A stretch of 7,968 nucleotides of DNA from Pseudomonadota bacterium (GCA_023441105.1 JAEZQX010000242.1:1-7968), one strand, 5' to 3'. Counted from the first letter of the stretch, positions 1-6,805 are shown. Notes: generated by a model not told the origin, from the sequence alone. Numbers and translations are program-made.

Positions 1-49
1 CGGCCCCGCGGCGCGCCCAGTCCCCCGGGACAGCAATACACTCAGCATC
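1..49. other. Left-edge leader before gspE
   Basis: No stop codon of any frame occurs on the + strand in these 49 bases. An upstream gene therefore does not end here, unless it is read in frame 3 and overlaps gspE as far as the TGA at 111-113. The gspE frame is itself open to base 1, so a longer GspE start beyond the edge cannot be excluded. No convincing Shine-Dalgarno sequence lies within 12 bases of the ATG at 50. No promoter can be supported. Confidence 0.5.
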
Positions 50-1489
50 ATGGCAACAATCTCTCCTTCCCGCTACGTGCCGTACGGGTTTGCGCGGACG
101 CACCAGGTCCTGATCTCCGGTGTCAGCGGCGACGCCATGGAAGTCTGGATCGGCGACGCGACGCCGCTCACCGCGCTGACCGAGCTGTCGCGCAACCTGC
201 CGTACCGGCTGGTGCCGGTCAGGAAGGGCACGCAGGAGCTGGCGGCGGCGATCTCGCGCGCCTACGCGCAGCAGGAAGGCTCGGCTGCCTCGGTGGTCGA
301 CGAGGTCGGCGGCGACGTCGACCTGTCGCGGCTGATGCAGGACATCCCCAAGATCGAAGACCTGCTCGAATCCGAGGACGACGCGCCGATCATCCGGATG
401 ATCAACGCGCTGCTGACCCAGGCGTCGCGCGACAACGCCTCGGACATCCACATCGAGCCGTTCGAGAGCTACTCGATGGTGCGCTTCCGGGTCGACGGCA
501 CGCTGCGCGACGTCGTCAAGCCGCGGCGCGAGCTGCATGCCGCGCTGGTGTCGCGGATCAAGATCATGGCGCAGCTCGACATCGCCGAGAAGCGCCTGCC
601 GCAGGACGGCCGGATCACCTTGCGCATCGGTGGCAGGCCGATGGACGTGCGGGTCTCGACCCTGCCGACCGGCCATGGCGAGCGGGCGGTGCTGCGACTG
701 CTCGACAAGGAAGCCGGCCGGCTCGACCTGGCCAAGCTCGGCATGGCCACCGGCTCGCTCAGCGCCTTCGACCGGCTGATCGCGCAGCCGCACGGCATCG
801 TGCTGGTGACCGGCCCGACCGGCTCGGGCAAGACCACCACGCTCTATGCCGCGCTGTCGCGGCTCGACTCGAGCACCACCAACATCCTGACGGTGGAAGA
901 TCCGATCGAGTACGACCTGGAGGGCATCGGCCAGACCCAGGTCAACGCGCGCATCGACATGACCTTCGCCAAGGCGCTGCGCTCGATCCTGCGCCAGGAT
1001 CCGGACGTGGTGATGATCGGCGAGATCCGCGACCTGGAGACGGCGCAGATCGCGGTGCAGGCGTCGCTCACCGGCCACCTGGTGCTCGCCACCTTGCATA
1101 CCAACGACTCGATCTCGGCGGTGACGCGCCTGATCGACATGGGCATCGAACCGTTCCTGCTGTCTTCCAGCCTGATCGGCATCGCCGCGCAGCGCCTGGT
1201 GCGCAAGCTCTGCCCGCAGTGCCGCCAGCCCGATCCCGTCACCCGCGGCTGGCGGGCCGTCGGCTGCCTGGCCTGCAACAAGACCGGCTTCCAGGGGCGC
1301 ACCGGCATCTACGAGATCGTCACCGTGGACGACGAGCTGCGCGGGCTGGTCCATCGCAGCGCGTCGGAAGAGGAGTTGCGCGAGGCGGCCAGGCGCAACG
1401 GCTTCCTGTCGATGCGCGAGGACGGCCAGCGCTGGGTGCAGGCCGGGGTCACGTCGCTCGACGAAGTCGTGCGCGTCACCCGCGACTGA
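50..1489 (+). CDS. gspE: Type II secretion system ATPase GspE
   Basis: This is the cytoplasmic hexameric ATPase that powers pseudopilus assembly in type II secretion; it docks on GspL and GspF at the inner membrane. The 479-residue protein, slightly shorter than typical GspE (about 490-500), shows every hallmark. The N-terminal segment VPYGFARTHQ is of GspE type, and the N2-domain signature SDIHIEP lies at 131-137. Walker A GPTGSGKTT is at 255-263 (Lys261), the Asp box VEDPIE at 282-287, Walker B DPDVVMIGEIRD at 317-328 and the His box TGHLVLATLHT at 341-351. A tetracysteine zinc site is formed by Cys388, Cys391, Cys406 and Cys409. The ATG at 50 is chosen because the conserved N-terminus begins just after it, although the ribosome site is weak. 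gspF follows 8 bases later. PilB is less likely: the C-terminus (EVVRVTRD) and the single short N1 region fit GspE. The loop between the two CxxC pairs is unusually short. Confidence 0.97.
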   Translation: MATISPSRYVPYGFARTHQVLISGVSGDAMEVWIGDATPLTALTELSRNLPYRLVPVRKGTQELAAAISRAYAQQEGSAASVVDEVGGDVDLSRLMQDIPKIEDLLESEDDAPIIRMINALLTQASRDNASDIHIEPFESYSMVRFRVDGTLRDVVKPRRELHAALVSRIKIMAQLDIAEKRLPQDGRITLRIGGRPMDVRVSTLPTGHGERAVLRLLDKEAGRLDLAKLGMATGSLSAFDRLIAQPHGIVLVTGPTGSGKTTTLYAALSRLDSSTTNILTVEDPIEYDLEGIGQTQVNARIDMTFAKALRSILRQDPDVVMIGEIRDLETAQIAVQASLTGHLVLATLHTNDSISAVTRLIDMGIEPFLLSSSLIGIAAQRLVRKLCPQCRQPDPVTRGWRAVGCLACNKTGFQGRTGIYEIVTVDDELRGLVHRSASEEELREAARRNGFLSMREDGQRWVQAGVTSLDEVVRVTRD

Positions 1490-1497
1490 GCGGGCCG

Positions 1498-2709
1498 ATG
1501 CCTGCCTACCGCTTCCAGGCCGCCGATCCGAGCGGCAAGTTCCAGAAAGGCATCCTCGATGCGGATTCGGCGCGCCAGGCGCGCGCGATGATCCGCGAGC
1601 GCGGCCTCACGCCGCTGGAAGTCGAGACGCTCGAGAACCGCCAGGCGGCTGCCGGCAGCGTGGTGATCGGCGGCCGGCTGCGCGACGCCGACCTGGCGCT
1701 TTGCACGCGCCAGCTGTCGAGCCTGCTGTCGGCCCGGTTGCCGCTCGAGCGGTCGCTCAATGCGGTGGTCGAGCAGGCCGAATCGGCGCGCGTGCGCGAG
1801 CGCTTCGCCGCCGTCCGCAGCGACGTGGTCGGTGGCCAGACGCTGTCGCAGGCGATGGCCAAGTTTCCGCGCGATTTCCCCGACACCTATCGCGCCCTGG
1901 TCGGTGCCGGCGAGCAATCCGGCGACCTCGCCAAGGTGATGTCCAAGCTGGCCGACTACGTGGAGGGCCGCACCGCGCTGGTCTCGAAGGTGAAGATGGC
2001 CTTCACCTATCCGGCCATCGTCACCTTCGTCGCGCTCGCGGTCATCGTGGCGCTGCTCACCTACGTGGTGCCGCAGGTGGTCGGCGTCTTCAACCAGACC
2101 CGGCAGCAGCTGCCGATCCTGACGGTGATCCTGATCAAGGTCTCGGACTTCGTGCGGGTCTACGGCTGGGTCGTGTTGGCCGGCATCGTCGCCGCCTTCC
2201 TCGCCTTCCGCTATTCGCTGCGCGCGCCCACCGCGCGGCTGGCATTCCACGAGCGGCTGCTGCGCCTGCCGATGTTCGGCCGGCTGATCCGGGGCGTCAA
2301 TACCGCCCGTTTCGCCTCCACGCTGAGCATCCTGACCGGCAGCGGGGTGCCGCTGATCCGCTCGCTGGAGGCTGGCGCCGCCACCCTCAGCAACGAGGCG
2401 CTCAAGGCCAACGTGCTCGACGCCCTGGCACGGGTGCGCGAGGGCGTGCCGCTGTCCCGGGCGCTGGGCGCCGGCAAGCAGTTCCCGCCGATGCTGATCC
2501 ACATGATCGCCAGCGGCGAAGCCACCGGCGAGCTGCCGGAGATGCTCGAGCGCGCCGCCCAGACGATGTCGCAGGAGGTCGAGCGGCGGACGCTGACCAT
2601 GACGACCCTGCTCGAGCCCATCCTGATCTTGATAATGGGTGCTGTCGTCCTCATGATCGTTCTTGCGGTACTGTTGCCGATCATCGAGATCAACCAGCTG
2701 GTCAAGTAG
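1498..2709 (+). CDS. gspF: Type II secretion system inner-membrane platform protein GspF
   Basis: GspF is the polytopic inner-membrane platform protein of the type II system; it couples the GspE motor to pseudopilin assembly. The 403-residue protein has the family's usual length and begins MPAYRF, as many GspF proteins do. Two homologous T2SF domains are visible (about 70-193 and 273-394). Each carries the diagnostic motif, GAGEQSGDL at about 136-144 and ASGEATGEL at 338-346. Membrane segments are predicted near 171-195, 219-237 and 374-397, as expected. The ATG at 1498 lies 8 bases after the gspE stop, with only a poor ribosome site (GAGCGGG overlapping that stop), which suggests translational coupling. 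The reading frame is also open upstream inside gspE, but the conserved N-terminus fixes this start. The final membrane segment has a run of codons unusual for this DNA (TTG, ATA, GGT, GCT, GTT, CTT, GTA), including the only in-frame ATA seen in gspE and gspF. Confidence 0.96.
   Translation: MPAYRFQAADPSGKFQKGILDADSARQARAMIRERGLTPLEVETLENRQAAAGSVVIGGRLRDADLALCTRQLSSLLSARLPLERSLNAVVEQAESARVRERFAAVRSDVVGGQTLSQAMAKFPRDFPDTYRALVGAGEQSGDLAKVMSKLADYVEGRTALVSKVKMAFTYPAIVTFVALAVIVALLTYVVPQVVGVFNQTRQQLPILTVILIKVSDFVRVYGWVVLAGIVAAFLAFRYSLRAPTARLAFHERLLRLPMFGRLIRGVNTARFASTLSILTGSGVPLIRSLEAGAATLSNEALKANVLDALARVREGVPLSRALGAGKQFPPMLIHMIASGEATGELPEMLERAAQTMSQEVERRTLTMTTLLEPILILIMGAVVLMIVLAVLLPIIEINQLVK
2629..2657 (+). 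promoter_or_regulatory. Candidate sigma70-like promoter inside the end of gspF
   Basis: TTGATA at 2629-2634 (5 of 6 matches to TTGACA) is followed by a 17-base spacer and CATGAT at 2652-2657 (4 of 6 matches to TATAAT). The patch is AT-rich compared with the surrounding DNA. Transcription would start near 2664, about 80 bases before the DUF1232 start. This is a pattern match only; part of the AT-richness could come from codons for hydrophobic residues. Confidence 0.3.
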
Positions 2710-2731
2710 CTCCGGCCGGCGCGTCCCACCT

Positions 2732-2737
2732 GGGAGG
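2732..2737 (+). promoter_or_regulatory. Strong ribosome binding site for the DUF1232 gene
   Basis: GGGAGG ends 6 bases before the ATG at 2744. It is the best Shine-Dalgarno sequence on the + strand of this window and decides the start over in-frame ATG codons further upstream that lie inside gspF. Part of it (2732-2735, GGGA) can pair with TCCC at 2724-2727 across a 4-base loop, so a small hairpin might mask it. Confidence 0.7.
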
Positions 2738-2743
2738 AACGAC

Positions 2744-3064
2744 ATGCTCTGGTTTCTACGGCTGCGCCGACTGTTCAGCGCCACCGGCCGCGAGGCGCTG
2801 ATTCTCTGGTACGCCTTCAGGAATCCCGCCACGCCGCGGGCCGTCAAGCTCGGCTCGCTGCTGCTGTTCCTCTACCTGCTGAGCCCGGTGGACGTCCTGC
2901 CGGACTTCGCGCTGCTGTTCGGCTGGGCCGACGATCTCGCCATCCTGATGGTGGGCATCCCCTTCCTGGTGAACAAGCTGCCGCCGGCGGTGCTTGCCGA
3001 GGCGTCGGAGCTGGCCGACCGCCGACTGGGACGCTACCGCCGCGATCCGGCCGGCGCGCGCTGA
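2744..3064 (+). CDS. DUF1232 (YkvA-like) small membrane protein
   Basis: This is a 106-residue protein of the DUF1232 family, whose function is not established. The diagnostic core runs from about residue 44 to 71: YLLSPVDVLPD (44-54), then a turn with GWADD (60-64) and a hydrophobic stretch. Two membrane-associated helices are likely, about 36-54 and 60-78, followed by a basic, probably cytoplasmic tail (ADRRLGRYRRD). The N-terminus is also basic and aromatic (LWFLRLRRL). The start at 2744 is supported by a strong GGGAGG; a longer frame beginning at 2663 lies inside gspF and lacks family similarity. The gene begins 34 bases after the gspF stop on the same strand, so read-through from gspEF is likely, and a candidate internal promoter lies within gspF. 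It ends 16 bases from the convergent AttH-like gene. A role in type II secretion would be guilt by position only. Confidence 0.9.
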   Translation: MLWFLRLRRLFSATGREALILWYAFRNPATPRAVKLGSLLLFLYLLSPVDVLPDFALLFGWADDLAILMVGIPFLVNKLPPAVLAEASELADRRLGRYRRDPAGAR

Positions 3065-3069
3065 ATCAC

Positions 3070-3081
3070 GGCCTTCGGGCT
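3070..3081 (+). terminator. Short UUCG-loop hairpin between convergent genes
   Basis: GCC-TTCG-GGC at 3071-3080, extendable by one G-U pair at 3070/3081, would form a stable C(UUCG)G tetraloop in the + transcript. It falls immediately after the DUF1232 stop and touches the stop codon of the opposing gene. The stem is only 3-4 base pairs and no T-tract follows, so it is not a canonical intrinsic terminator. It may instead mark or protect a 3' end. The - strand transcript would fold the same stem with a less special loop. Confidence 0.25.
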
Positions 3082-4223
3082 CACAGCCGCAGCGCCGTGT
3101 GATAGCCGGTGAGCTCGAGGTAGCCGCGGCCGATGCGCCTGCCGCGGTCGTCTAGCACCCGCACCGCGCCTTCCCAGTAGATCGTCCCGGTCGACGCACG
3201 GCCGTCGAGCTCCTGGTCGTCGAACAACGGCTCCAGCTGCAGGCGGCGATCGGGCAGTAGCAGGCGCATCGCCACCGGATAGCGCGTGCCGGTGCGCGGC
3301 GATTGCCACTCGCGCAGCACCTCGAACTCGATCGGCTCGACCTGCCGGCTGCTGCCGTCGGGCGCGCGCAGCGCGCCGTAGCGCCACAGCGTCGCGTCCG
3401 CGGCGGCGTCCTTGCCGTCGCCACCGGGCTTGTGCCGGCGGCGGATCCGGAAGGCGACCAGCGCGCTGCCGTCGTCGAGGTTGATGCCGGCCCAGTCCCA
3501 GCCTTCGGCGGAAGGATCGAGCACCGTGGTCGACCACTCGTGGTCGAACCAGGCGACGCCGCTGGCCGGCGACCCGTCCACCGTGCCGTTCACCCGGAGC
3601 TGTGGCCGGCTGTAGTAGTGGCTCGCCTGGCCGGGCTGCGGGCCCTTGCGCGAGAAACCGTCCTCGCCCTGCAGCCAGGGCCGGTTGCGCGCCTCGCCTG
3701 CCGCGCCGGGAGGCGCGAGCTGCAGGTCGAGATCGAACGCAGCATCGCGGATGACGGTGCGGTAGCGGTCGTCGCTGCTGCGCGCGAACGACCAGTCGCC
3801 GATCGCCAGGTTGGCGTCCTCCTCCGAGAACCGCGCGCCGGGGGTGCCGATGCGCGCCGCCCGCTGGCCATGCAGCGCGTGGCCGCGCTGCGGCAGCATC
3901 AGCGCCGCGTGCGCGAACAGCAGCTGGGTCGGGGCGAAGCGACTGGGGTTTTCCTGCGGGTGGCCGGTGCGCACCCGGAAGAAGGTCACCTGGAAGCCGC
4001 GCTCGTCGCCGAGCCAGCCGGTGACGTACCACCATTCGGTGCGAAAGTCCGCATGGGCGCCGAAGTCGCGCGGGAAGGTCATGCGGTAGGCGGGGTCGGC
4101 CGGCGGATGCTGGTGCGGGCGGCCGGGAAAGGCCTGCGCCGCAACCCGCGGCGCAACCGCGGCAACGCCCGACAGGCCGAGCAGGCCCAGCAGGCCTAGC
4201 GATCGGCGACGCGGCCAACGCAT
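3081..4223 (-). CDS. Exported AttH/CrtC-family lipocalin-like protein
   Basis: This 380-residue protein belongs to the family that includes carotenoid 1,2-hydratase (CrtC) and Agrobacterium AttH, built from two lipocalin-like barrels. Family motifs seen are EWWYVTGW (63-70), VTFFRVR (79-85), AWFDHEW (224-230), GWDWAGINLDDG (241-252), YWEGAV (349-354) and GYLELTGY (367-374). Residues 1-32 form an export signal: PRRRS, then LGLLGLLGLSG, then a likely signal-peptidase site after AQA. The twin arginines suggest possible Tat export, and no lipobox cysteine is present. The ATG at 4223 is chosen because it opens the signal peptide and has AGGA 9 bases upstream; the frame stays open far upstream inside the permease gene, but that extension has no protein character. 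It starts 2 bases after the permease stop. No carotenoid genes lie nearby, so a periplasmic partner of the ABC transporter is likelier than a pigment enzyme. Its substrate is unknown. Confidence 0.9.
   Translation of the reverse strand: MRWPRRRSLGLLGLLGLSGVAAVAPRVAAQAFPGRPHQHPPADPAYRMTFPRDFGAHADFRTEWWYVTGWLGDERGFQVTFFRVRTGHPQENPSRFAPTQLLFAHAALMLPQRGHALHGQRAARIGTPGARFSEEDANLAIGDWSFARSSDDRYRTVIRDAAFDLDLQLAPPGAAGEARNRPWLQGEDGFSRKGPQPGQASHYYSRPQLRVNGTVDGSPASGVAWFDHEWSTTVLDPSAEGWDWAGINLDDGSALVAFRIRRRHKPGGDGKDAAADATLWRYGALRAPDGSSRQVEPIEFEVLREWQSPRTGTRYPVAMRLLLPDRRLQLEPLFDDQELDGRASTGTIYWEGAVRVLDDRGRRIGRGYLELTGYHTALRL
4173..4199 (-). repeat. Three tandem 9-base units in the AttH-like signal peptide
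   Basis: Read on the - strand, the units are CTAGGCCTG, CTGGGCCTG and CTCGGCCTG. They are identical except for the third base of the first codon. Each encodes Leu-Gly-Leu, giving residues 9-17 of the hydrophobic core of the signal peptide. Loss or gain of a unit would keep the frame and change the core length by three residues. Confidence 0.75.
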
Positions 4224-4225
4224 GG

Positions 4226-6805
4226 CTACCAGTCCTGCCGCATGGCCAGCAGCGGCCCGCCGGCGCTGGCGCTGCGCGCGGCAAGCATCGCAGTGACCAC
4301 TGCCGTCGCCAGCAGCGCGAGCGCGCTGGGCAGCAGGATGGACCAGGGCAGCGCCACGTCCATCGTCCAGTGGAACGACTGCGGGTTGACCCGCTTGATC
4401 AGGATGACGCCGATCAGCAGCCCGATCAGGCCGCCCCACAGCAAGGCGATCAGGGTGCCGACACTGGCCTCCGCCGCGAGCTGCCCCATCACCATCCGGC
4501 GCGACACGCCGAGGTGGCGCATCATGCCGAACTCGCGCGCCCGATTCAGCGCTTCCGCGGCATAGGTGCTGGCCACGCCGAACAGGCCGACCACGATGGC
4601 GATCGCCTCGAGCACGTAGGTGACCGCGAAGCTGCGGTCGAAGATCGCCAGCGACAGCTGCCGGATCTCGCCGGCGCTGCGGAAAGTGGCGTCCGCCAGC
4701 ACCGGCGCGGCCGCGCGGATGCGCTCGACGACGGCCGCCGCCGCCGCATCCGGGGCCAGCCAGATGCCGGCGTCGGAGACGGTGGTGTCGCCGGTGAGCC
4801 TGCGATAGTCGGCCAGTCGCATCGTGATGGCGCCGGTCTGGCGCGCATAGTCGCGCCACACGCCGGCGACGAATACCTGCTCCATCCCGCCTTGCAGCGG
4901 CAATTGGCGTACCGTCCCGGGCTCGAAGCCGTAGAGCGACACCATCGCCTCCGAGACGTAGACCGGCACCGCCCCGGCGGGTGCCGGCAGCGGCCTGCCG
5001 GTCAGCGGCAATTGCTGCTCCGCCGGCCGATCGTCGAGCTCGCGGGCGAGCAGCAGGACCGGCGCCCGCCCGGGCGTCAGCGTCATCTCGATGCTGCGCA
5101 GGAACTGCACCCGCCCGACCCCCGGGACGGCGCCGATCGCCTGCTGCGCGGCTGGATCGATCGAGCCTTGAAGGGTGGCTGGCGTGCGCGCATAGAGGTC
5201 TGCCGGCAGCACCTGGCCGAGCCAGTCGTCGACCGACATCCTGAAGCTCGACACCATGATGACCATGGCGCAGGTCAGCGCGAAGCTCGCCACCACCCCC
5301 GCCAGCGCGATGGCCACCGACGCCGGCGCCTGCGCCTGCCGGGTGATCGCAAGCCATGCCACCGGCCGGCGCCACAGCCAGCCGGCCAGCTGGCGTCGCA
5401 CCGTCGCCAGCGCCGTGCCGATGACCGTCGGTACCAGGCTGATGCCGGCGAACAGCAGGGCGGCGATGGCGAGATAGGCGGCGAGCGGCAGACCGAGGAT
5501 CGGCGGCAGCAGCAGCAGCACGGCCGTCGCCAGCACCAGCACGACCGCCAGCCGGCGATGCCCCCAGCCGGCGAGCGTCGCTTCCTGGCTGCCCGCGCGC
5601 ACCGCCTGTGCCGCCGGCAGGTGGCGCGCGGCCCGCGCCGGCGCCAGGCTGCCAAGCACTGCCGTCAGGCAGCCGAGCAGCCCGAAGCCCAGGATGGTCA
5701 GCGGCCGCGCCGCCAGCGACCCTCGTGAACTGCTGAAGTAGCCGCCGCCGAGATCGCCACCGATCGTATTGAGCAGCAGCCAGGCGAGCGCCAGGCCGCC
5801 GGCCATGCCCAGCAGCGAGCCCCAGATACCGACCAGGAGCCCCTGCGACAGCAACGCGCGACTGGCTACATCGGGTGGCGCGCCGAGCACGAAGAGCAGC
5901 GCCATCTCCTGCTGCTGGCGTACCGCTGCCAGTGACAGCGTCGCGAACACGATGAAGCCACCGGTCAGCAGCGCGACCAGTGCCAGCACGTTGAGGTTCA
6001 CGCGGTAGGCCCGCGACAGGTTCGACATGCGCTGCTCGCTTGCCTGTGGCGACACCAGTTGCAGGCCGGCTGGCAGCAACTGCTCGCGGCGCTGGCGCAC
6101 CGCCGGCAGCGCCGCGCCGGCGGTGAGCTTGATGTCGATGCGGCTGAGCTTGCCGGTCGCGCCGAAGGCCCATTGCGCGGAGCCGAGATCCATCACCGCA
6201 AGCGGCTGCCCGGCCGCCGCGCCCGGCACCCGGCCGGCCACCCGCAACCGCAGCGGCTGCGCGCCGTGGCGCACGCTCAGCACCGGTCCCGGATGGGCGA
6301 GGGCCGCCGCATCGGACAGGAAGATCGAATCCGGCTCGAACAGGTCCAGGCGATCGTCATTCGCCAGCGGCTGCAACGCCGGCGTGACCTGCGCCGAGGT
6401 GAACAGGTCGATGGCCACCAGGGCCAGCCGTTCGCCGCCGTCGCCGGCGGCAGCGTCGCCGGCGTTGCCGGCCTGCGCCGCCTGCGGATAAAGGTCGAGT
6501 TCCAGCACCGGACTGGCCACCGCGATGCCGTCGACGCCCGCCACGACATCGAGCAGGCCCTCGGCCATCAGGCCTTGAGCCGGACGCACCTGCAGGTCGG
6601 CCTCGCCGTTGACCGTGGCGATCGCATGGCGGAAGGAATCGAGCGCCGAGGCATTGACCAGGTGGATCGCCAGCGCCAGCGCCACGCCGATCGCCACCGC
6701 CGCGACGCTTGCCAGCACCCGGCCGGGCTGTGCCCGCCATTGCGCCCGCCGCAGCCAGCGCAGCAGCACGGAGGCGCCTCTGCCGGGGGACCGGACCGCG
6801 CTCAT
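4226..6805 (-). CDS. ABC transporter permease, FtsX/YbbP-type with ten membrane segments
   Basis: The 859-residue inner-membrane permease belongs to the MacB/LolC/FtsX superfamily (type VII ABC transporters). Hydrophobic segments fall near 29-50, 271-295, 318-345, 369-395, 419-437, 441-466, 496-520, 726-750, 782-805 and 820-843. Two large periplasmic domains are therefore implied, about 51-270 and 521-725, each followed by an FtsX-type core. This duplicated plan matches E. coli YbbP (about 800 residues, ten segments) rather than LolC/LolE, which have four. Each FtsX core has the expected cytoplasmic loop, VRQQQEMALLFVLGAP near 295-310 and NRAREFGMMRHLGVS near 754-768, where the ATPase should dock. 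The ATG at 6805 overlaps the ATPase stop as ATGA, so coupling explains the lack of a ribosome site. A Gly/Ala/Asp-rich low-complexity stretch (about 109-125) interrupts the first periplasmic domain. The likely substrate is a hydrophobic or lipid-linked envelope molecule, but it cannot be read from the sequence. Confidence 0.92.
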   Translation of the reverse strand: MSAVRSPGRGASVLLRWLRRAQWRAQPGRVLASVAAVAIGVALALAIHLVNASALDSFRHAIATVNGEADLQVRPAQGLMAEGLLDVVAGVDGIAVASPVLELDLYPQAAQAGNAGDAAAGDGGERLALVAIDLFTSAQVTPALQPLANDDRLDLFEPDSIFLSDAAALAHPGPVLSVRHGAQPLRLRVAGRVPGAAAGQPLAVMDLGSAQWAFGATGKLSRIDIKLTAGAALPAVRQRREQLLPAGLQLVSPQASEQRMSNLSRAYRVNLNVLALVALLTGGFIVFATLSLAAVRQQQEMALLFVLGAPPDVASRALLSQGLLVGIWGSLLGMAGGLALAWLLLNTIGGDLGGGYFSSSRGSLAARPLTILGFGLLGCLTAVLGSLAPARAARHLPAAQAVRAGSQEATLAGWGHRRLAVVLVLATAVLLLLPPILGLPLAAYLAIAALLFAGISLVPTVIGTALATVRRQLAGWLWRRPVAWLAITRQAQAPASVAIALAGVVASFALTCAMVIMVSSFRMSVDDWLGQVLPADLYARTPATLQGSIDPAAQQAIGAVPGVGRVQFLRSIEMTLTPGRAPVLLLARELDDRPAEQQLPLTGRPLPAPAGAVPVYVSEAMVSLYGFEPGTVRQLPLQGGMEQVFVAGVWRDYARQTGAITMRLADYRRLTGDTTVSDAGIWLAPDAAAAAVVERIRAAAPVLADATFRSAGEIRQLSLAIFDRSFAVTYVLEAIAIVVGLFGVASTYAAEALNRAREFGMMRHLGVSRRMVMGQLAAEASVGTLIALLWGGLIGLLIGVILIKRVNPQSFHWTMDVALPWSILLPSALALLATAVVTAMLAARSASAGGPLLAMRQDW
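4233..4236 (-). promoter_or_regulatory. Ribosome binding site for the AttH-like gene
   Basis: AGGA on the - strand, 9 bases before the ATG at 4223, lies inside the last codons of the permease gene. It supports this start and fits translational coupling with the permease, whose stop codon sits between the site and the ATG. Confidence 0.5.
6433..6481. repeat. Low-complexity GC-rich triplet tract in the permease gene
   Basis: On the + strand, variants of GTCGCCGG recur in this tract with GCC/GGC triplets. It encodes the Ala/Gly/Asp-rich loop of the permease's first periplasmic domain (about residues 109-125). It looks like in-frame slippage expansion in a surface loop. Confidence 0.5.

Noticed and set aside
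36..42. TACACT just before gspE as a -10 promoter element
   Set aside because: Only four of six matches, no -35 partner at the right distance inside the window, and it would leave almost no leader before the ATG.
1219..1497. An upstream extension of the GspF frame inside gspE
   Set aside because: The conserved GspF N-terminus (MPAYRF) starts at 1498; the upstream translation is Arg/Ala-rich shadow of gspE.
1309..2847. A 512-codon - strand frame opposite gspF and the end of gspE
   Set aside because: Its composition is dominated by Arg, His, Gln, Ala and Gly with no recognisable motif. It is the complement of well-conserved gspE/gspF codons, so an antisense shadow.
3303..4199. A 298-codon + strand frame opposite the AttH-like gene
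   Set aside because: No family features; the opposite strand carries clear conserved motifs throughout.
3081..4223. True carotenoid 1,2-hydratase (CrtC) in a pigment pathway
   Set aside because: Family motifs are shared, but no carotenoid genes are nearby, and the signal peptide and ABC transporter context fit AttH-like proteins better. Enzyme activity cannot be excluded.
4370..5728. A 452-codon + strand frame opposite the permease
   Set aside because: Arg/Gln/His-rich low-complexity translation, no motif and no ribosome site; explained by GC-rich codon bias of the permease on the other strand.
3081..6173. A 1030-codon - strand open frame joining the AttH-like gene to a stretch antisense-frame to the permease
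   Set aside because: Only the last 380 codons look like a protein. The upstream part is the permease gene read in another frame, rich in Arg/Ala/Gly as expected for GC-rich shadows, and the signal peptide plus AGGA mark the true start at 4223.
4226..6805. LolC/LolE lipoprotein-release permease
   Set aside because: LolC/E are about 400 residues with four membrane segments. This protein is twice that size with ten, which fits YbbP-like permeases.
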